Source: Ga0077555 sp031367895
GTDB taxonomy: Bacteria; Pseudomonadota; Alphaproteobacteria; Rhizobiales; Hyphomicrobiaceae
Direction: 5' to 3'
Assembly: GCA_031367895.1 (NCBI GenBank)
Contig: JANLQP010000099.1
Span: 1-10,755 of the forward strand
DNA length: 10,755 bases
Notes under the pieces: model-generated
Databases searched by the model: none
Told to the model about the DNA's origin: nothing
The model's input: the letters and a program-made list of their open reading frames with translations, nothing else
Part shown: piece by piece, positions 5,009 to 10,755 of the stretch
Numbering within the stretch: the stretch's first letter is position 1
Layout: every line of letters begins with the position of its first letter
Made by a program: the position numbers and the translations under genes

Positions 5009-5815
5009 CTATCGCTGCCAGCCGAGCCAATCGCAGATCGCCTCGCCCATAATCAGCTTTCTGTCGGCTTCCGCAATCCAGTCGATGTCCTGGAAGTGCG
5101 TTACGCACTGCCGCCAGCTGCAGGGCATTTTGGTGATGTCGGTGCCCCAGAACAGCCGGCGCGGGCCGAACGCATCGTACATGGCGCGATAGTGTGGGTG
5201 CAGGCTTTTGAACGGATAGGCGTCGTCGGCATAGAACGGGCCTCCGGTCAGCTTGACGGCGACGTTCGGCAGCTTGGCCAGTGCGGTCAGTTCTTTCATG
5301 TTCGGGAACGCCGCATCGCCTTTGGCACCTCTGAGGGCACCCATGTGATCGACCATCAGCTTCAGGTCCGGGTGGCGGCGCGCGATATCGCCAAACAGCG
5401 GCAGCCAATCACCGGCGAGCAGCGCGATCGGCAGTTGTGCCTTCTCGGCGGCCGGCCACAGCCAATCCAATGTGCCATCCGTGGGCCAGCTCCGGCTGTA
5501 CGGCTTGTTGAAATAGAGCCGCAGGCCCAACATGCCTGGCCGCTGCTTGTAGGTTGGAATGAGTGCACGGGTCTCCGGTTTCTCGACCGGGGGAAAGCCG
5601 AGGATCGCGAAGCGCTTCGGATAAGCCAAGACGGCTTCGACGGCCTGCTCGTTGGCGTCGGGGTCCCAGCTTGCGGGCGGGTGCAGAATGGCCCCATCGA
5701 CGCCCGCCGTGTCCATGTCGCGGATGGCCTCCTCGACCAGATATGGCCGCGTGAGATGCGGCGGCGTCGCAGTGCCCTTGCGCCAGATATGGATCTGCGC
5801 GTCGATGATCGGCAT
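5009..5815 (-). CDS. Amidohydrolase family 2 hydrolase (COG3618-like)
   Basis: A 268-residue soluble TIM-barrel hydrolase of the amidohydrolase_2 family, which includes lactonases such as 2-pyrone-4,6-dicarboxylate hydrolase, and decarboxylases. The N-terminus has DAQIHIW (5-11), the family's first-strand motif, but Gln7 stands where the classical DxHxH has its first His. His157 (VDHMG, 155-159) and Asp226 (WGTD, 223-226) match the conserved later strands. GDWLPLFGDIARRHPDLKLMV and GTDITKMP are also typical. There is no signal peptide. Length is normal for the compact members. CGGAGA about 7 nt before the ATG is a fair ribosome-binding site. It is transcribed in the same direction as the RidA genes but 207 bp away, so co-transcription is uncertain. 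The substrate cannot be assigned; a lactone or carboxylic-ring hydrolysis is the family-level guess. Confidence 0.85.
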   Translation of the reverse strand: MPIIDAQIHIWRKGTATPPHLTRPYLVEEAIRDMDTAGVDGAILHPPASWDPDANEQAVEAVLAYPKRFAILGFPPVEKPETRALIPTYKQRPGMLGLRLYFNKPYSRSWPTDGTLDWLWPAAEKAQLPIALLAGDWLPLFGDIARRHPDLKLMVDHMGALRGAKGDAAFPNMKELTALAKLPNVAVKLTGGPFYADDAYPFKSLHPHYRAMYDAFGPRRLFWGTDITKMPCSWRQCVTHFQDIDWIAEADRKLIMGEAICDWLGWQR

Positions 5816-6094
5816 TCGAAGTCTCCGCTGCTCGGCTGCTCCTGGCGGGGATTGTGATGCAATGAGCGGGGCCGGGGCAATAAGATACTTGTTTCCGGCT
5901 TGGACTGAACCGAAGCGCCCCGCCTCTGCTGGTTCTTATGGCGTGGATCGCGGTTGGCCTCTACGTTTTGCAAACCTGGCCGGCATTTTTCGGGAAGTTT
6001 TGGTGACTGATTCCGGTGTCCGGATGCCGGAGGCGGTACGCATGGTTGCGTCCATCGGAAGCATGCCTGCGGAGGCACGTGCCCAACTTGCGGC
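5816..6094. other. Intergenic region with no supported gene
   Basis: This stretch, upstream of the amidohydrolase on the minus strand, should contain its promoter. Open frames cross it in both directions, but none has recognisable protein motifs, and the longer ones merely extend out of neighbouring gene shadows. I see no clear promoter, terminator or repeat here. Confidence 0.5.
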
Positions 6095-6196
6095 TCAGGC
6101 GACGGCCTGCACCTGCGGTTTGTAGAGCACGTCCTCGCGGGTTTCTTCGATCTGACGTCCGAGATCCCGGATGATGATCTTCGAAAACGACCCCAT
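6095..6196 (-). CDS. Possible 33-residue small protein downstream of gyrB
   Basis: The frame reads MGSFSKIIIRDLGRQIEETR followed by EDVLYKPQVQAVA and a TGA. Codon third positions are mostly G or C, as in the neighbouring genes, and the composition (amphipathic, charged middle) looks protein-like. The open frame continues upstream of the ATG for about 15 more coding-like codons (HDHSHSFYLHM) to a TAA without any standard start codon. So either the ATG at 6196 is the start or this is the 3' end of a broken gene. No Shine-Dalgarno sequence is visible. No family is recognised. Confidence 0.35.
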   Translation of the reverse strand: MGSFSKIIIRDLGRQIEETREDVLYKPQVQAVA

Positions 6197-6211
6197 ATGC
6201 AGGTAGAACGA

Positions 6212-6354
6212 ATGAGAATGATCATGTACGCGAGCGCGGCGGGATTATGCCTTGCGACGCTCAAGACGGCCTTCGAGAAATGCGGGCGCAACTCCGGGCG
6301 GGTTACCGTGGAAAACGAAGCGCCAACACGGCGTGGGCATCCGAAAGCGCAAAC

Positions 6355-6358
<4 letters not shown>
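6212..6358 (+). CDS. Doubtful 48-residue ORF convergent with gyrB
   Basis: A plus-strand frame beginning MRMIMYASAAGLCLATL, with AGG 8 nt before its ATG and a TAA overlapping the last 4 bp of gyrB on the other strand. The first 20 residues are hydrophobic; the rest is basic and hydrophilic. It starts 15 nt from the divergent small ORF at 6196, so at most one of the two is likely to be real. No homology is recognised. Confidence 0.15.
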
Positions 6359-8796
<2,438 letters not shown>

Positions 8797-8862
8797 CTTT
8801 TTTCAGGTCCTGAGAGGTCGTCGGATTGCTTGCCGAATTGATAGCACGTCAGGCGCCAAATC

Positions 8863-8890
8863 TCGCCGGAATTCGGTCGTATCCCGGCGA
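8863..8890. repeat. Inverted repeat in the recF-gyrB spacer
   Basis: TCGCCGG (8863-8869) and CCGGCGA (8884-8890) form a perfect 7-bp stem with a 14-nt loop, about 65 nt upstream of the gyrB start. Nearby, TTTTTC-GCTG-GAAAAA makes a second, AT-rich hairpin on the minus strand. They could attenuate or regulate gyrB, but no T-run follows the GC-rich stem on the minus strand, so it is not a convincing terminator. Confidence 0.4.
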
Positions 8891-8955
8891 AATCCAGGGT
8901 TCTTTTTCCAGCGAAAAATCAAGGCGTTGTCGAGGTGTGATGGGGATGCCGCAAT

Positions 8956-10098
8956 TCACGCCGCCGCGGCGATGCATCCATCTTCCACGGAGAGGAAATG
9001 TGCGCTGTTCAGCATCGCCGAAAACGCCGATCGGTCCGTGCCCGTCATCCAGGCCTGGGAGCCGAGATGCAGGATCTCGGCGAACAGTGCCGCGCGTCGC
9101 CGCTCATCGAGATGTGCCGCTACTTCGTCGAGCAACAGGATCGGCGCCGCGCCGTCGCGCCGGTCGCGCAGCAGTTCTGCGTGCGCGAGAATGAGGCCAA
9201 CGAGCAACGACTTCTGCTCGCCGGTGGAACTGGCCGAAGCGGGCATGGCTTTCGGCCCGTGCCCGACCGCGAGATCAGTGCGGTGCGGACCGCTCAACGT
9301 ACGGCCAGCGGCCCGGTCCCGCTCACGGCCCTGCGCCAGCAAGGCGAGATAGCTGTCCTCCACGTCGACCGCGGGGCGCATCGCGAGATCAGCCTCCAGC
9401 ACGCCGTCAAGGGCGAGCGTCGCCCAGGGGAATGGCGAGTCCGGCGCCCGCGCGCGCCTTGCCGCGATGACGCCGAGCAGCGCCGACACCGCCTCGACGC
9501 GCGCAGCAGCAATGGCAACGCCGGTCTCGGCCATGATGGCTTCGAGGCCCTGAAAGCGGGCGTTTTCGCGTACACCGTCCTCGAGCAGGCGGTTGCGCTG
9601 GCGCATCGCGCGTTCGAAATGGCCGTAGCGCGTGGCATGGGCGGCATCGAAGCAGAGCACGAGGCGGTCAAGGAAGCGGCGCCGGTCGCCCGCCGCGCCG
9701 GTGAACAGGCCATCCATCGACGGCAGCAGCCAGACCATCTCGACATGCTCGGCCAAAACACCGGAGCCCGACTGCGGCTCGCCGTTGAGGCGCACGATGC
9801 GTCCCGTTCGCTCGGTGGTCGTTGGCGTCGGCTGCAGCCCGGTGCCGATGTCGATCGGCCCGGATTTGGTTTGCAACGTCGCCGCCACCGCCCAACCGCT
9901 GGAGCCACCGATGCGAGCCAGCTCAGTGTAGGCCGCGCGGCGCATGCCTTGGCCCGCCGCCAGCAGCGATACGGCTTCGAGCACGTTGGTCTTGCCCGCG
10001 CCGTTCGGCCCCGCCAGCACCACCGGCCGCGCGTCGAGCGTGAGGCTCAAATGCGCGTGATTGCGGAAGTCGGTGAGGGTAAGGCGTGAGATGAACAT
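8956..10098 (-). CDS. recF: DNA replication and repair protein RecF
   Basis: A 380-residue SMC-like ATPase that binds single-/double-strand DNA junctions and, with RecO and RecR, helps load RecA at gaps and stalled forks. FISRLTLTDFRNH at the N-terminus is the RecF signature start. Walker A is GPNGAGKTN (30-38). The ABC signature is SSTGEQKSLLVGLILAHA, and Walker B is ILLLDEVAAHLDE. SGPHRTDL, conserved in RecF, is present. Length is typical. The ATG at 10098 has no strong Shine-Dalgarno sequence. The gene ends 157 nt before gyrB. Upstream, only 23 nt away, is the small membrane-protein gene, so recF may now depend on transcription from that unit rather than directly from dnaN as in many relatives. 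Confidence 0.97.
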   Translation of the reverse strand: MFISRLTLTDFRNHAHLSLTLDARPVVLAGPNGAGKTNVLEAVSLLAAGQGMRRAAYTELARIGGSSGWAVAATLQTKSGPIDIGTGLQPTPTTTERTGRIVRLNGEPQSGSGVLAEHVEMVWLLPSMDGLFTGAAGDRRRFLDRLVLCFDAAHATRYGHFERAMRQRNRLLEDGVRENARFQGLEAIMAETGVAIAAARVEAVSALLGVIAARRARAPDSPFPWATLALDGVLEADLAMRPAVDVEDSYLALLAQGRERDRAAGRTLSGPHRTDLAVGHGPKAMPASASSTGEQKSLLVGLILAHAELLRDRRDGAAPILLLDEVAAHLDERRRAALFAEILHLGSQAWMTGTDRSAFSAMLNSAHFLSVEDGCIAAAA

Positions 10099-10121
10099 TT
10101 GGCTTGGTGTGTGTTCCGTTA

Positions 10122-10634
10122 TTAAAACCCAGCGCGAACCCAGCGGAATATCCCGACAGCCAGCCAGAAGAACAGAAATGGCGCAAGTGTGATCGCAATA
10201 TTCAAAGCTTGGTATTCGCGAACAGCATTCCGATACACTGCCATACCAGATTCATGGCGGGCAGCCGCATCCGCTGCGGCAGTTTCCTTTTGTGGTTCGG
10301 TCAATTGCTGTGATAGTTGAATCCAACACAACCAGGGGTCCTCCCATTGGTTGCATCCTCTTGGCTCATACCCTTCCACTGATGCAGGGGTTCCTCCGAC
10401 CGAGTTAAACCACTTGCTTGGGCGTGACCGTTCACCGGCACCGAAATGCCAGCGATAAACGATCCGCAAGTCCTTTTTGGTTGCGTATTCGGGATCGGCT
10501 TGAAATATTACAAGGGCTGGCAAGTCGGGCAGCGAAGCATTCGCCGTGTAAAGCCAATCCGCGAGCGCAGCACTCGGCAAGCAAAATACAATGCAGAGCC
10601 GCCAGAGACCAGAAATCCTTCGCAAGACTTGCAT
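10122..10634 (-). CDS. Exported, C-terminally membrane-anchored hypothetical protein
   Basis: A 170-residue protein I do not recognise. Residues 1-25 look like a signal peptide (RRISGLWR, hydrophobic LCIVFCLPSA, then ALA before DW). Residues about 145-164 form one membrane helix (ITLAPFLFFWLAVGIF), followed by the positive tail RWVRAGF. The predicted layout is therefore a periplasmic domain of about 115 residues held in the inner membrane with a short cytoplasmic tail. The domain has many Trp (YRWHFG, KWFNSVGG, QWEDPWLCW) and two Cys (GCNQW, LCW), which may form a disulfide. It starts 7 nt after the stop of another membrane protein and ends 23 nt before recF. Base composition is lower in GC (31 of 60 at 10441-10500, against 44 of 60 at 9301-9360 in recF), which suggests horizontal arrival. 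No function can be given. Confidence 0.7.
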   Translation of the reverse strand: MQVLRRISGLWRLCIVFCLPSAALADWLYTANASLPDLPALVIFQADPEYATKKDLRIVYRWHFGAGERSRPSKWFNSVGGTPASVEGYEPRGCNQWEDPWLCWIQLSQQLTEPQKETAAADAAARHESGMAVYRNAVREYQALNIAITLAPFLFFWLAVGIFRWVRAGF

Positions 10635-10641
10635 CAGTGCA

Positions 10642-10755
10642 CTAGCCCCCCGGCTTCCACCACATTAAAAATGCCATGATGAGATTGGCGATTGCGGCTA
10701 CAGCGGACGCAAAAGCGGCAAACCAAGCAGCCTTAGCGGCAGAGCGGGCTTGAGC
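10642..10755 (-). CDS. Partial small membrane protein (C-terminal 37 residues)
   Basis: The open frame runs off the right edge of the window. The visible C-terminus is alanine-rich, starting ARSAAKAAWFAAF, with a hydrophobic stretch SAVAAIANLIMAFLMWW and the ending KPGG. That is one membrane helix close to the C-terminus, preceded by what may be the end of an amphipathic or coiled region. The stop TAG lies 7 nt before the next ATG, so the two membrane-protein genes form an operon. The start, full length and function are outside the window. Its place beside recF is where dnaN would normally be. Confidence 0.6.
   Translation of the reverse strand, partial: AQARSAAKAAWFAAFASAVAAIANLIMAFLMWWKPGG

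Noticed and set aside
6320..6340. CGCC/GGCG hairpin followed by TTCGTTTTCC on the minus strand after gyrB
   Set aside because: The stem is only 4 bp, too weak to call a terminator with confidence, although one would be expected there.
8998..10089. A 363-codon plus-strand open frame opposite recF
   Set aside because: It is a shadow of recF without recognisable motifs or a ribosome-binding site.

Overview
The window looks like chromosomal DNA from a high-GC alphaproteobacterium, most likely order Hyphomicrobiales (Rhizobiales), perhaps the Bradyrhizobium/Xanthobacteraceae side. Support comes from the GC-rich coding style, GyrB and RecF sequences of alphaproteobacterial type in recF-gyrB order, a dispersed palindromic intergenic repeat of the kind common in these genomes, and the soil-bacterium catabolic genes. 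The genus is inference; I could run no search.

Layout. (1) 1-1152, plus strand: mobile-element debris. It holds an XRE-type regulator, a small Trp/Cys-containing protein starting 1 nt after it, a doubtful 26-codon ORF, and a truncated excisionase-type DNA-binding protein. (2) 1153-1247, minus strand: selC, the selenocysteine tRNA (anticodon TCA), a classic integration target, with the debris lying against its 3' end. (3) 1248-1774: about 500 bases with no intact gene. They contain a probable selC promoter, what looks like a frameshift-degraded minus-strand coding sequence, and three copies of a 9-bp tandem repeat. (4) 1775-3677, minus: a two-gene operon, a periplasmic PQQ-type sorbosone/glucose dehydrogenase followed 1 nt later by a diheme cytochrome c. 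(5) 3804-4801, minus: two tandem RidA paralogues separated by a palindromic repeat element, with a terminator after the second one transcribed. (6) 5009-5815, minus: an amidohydrolase-2 family hydrolase. (7) 5816-6354: about 540 bases with at most one or two tiny ORFs. (8) 6355-10098, minus: gyrB and recF, the replication-origin block. (9) 10122-10755, minus: two small membrane proteins (one cut by the window edge) sitting where dnaN would be expected, in AT-richer DNA.

How the genes fit together. recF and gyrB are housekeeping replication/repair genes near the origin. The dehydrogenase and cytochrome c form a plausible periplasmic oxidation module: the sugar- or aldehyde-oxidising enzyme passes electrons to the diheme cytochrome. 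The RidA proteins and the amidohydrolase could belong to a catabolic neighbourhood, but nothing in the sequence ties them to one substrate. The most noteworthy points are the selC gene with an apparent 7/5 acceptor/T-arm geometry beside element remnants, the regulator plus small-protein cassette, the compensatory changes in the repeat between the RidA genes, and the membrane-protein insertion next to recF. I did not find a clear, complete new defence or metabolic system.
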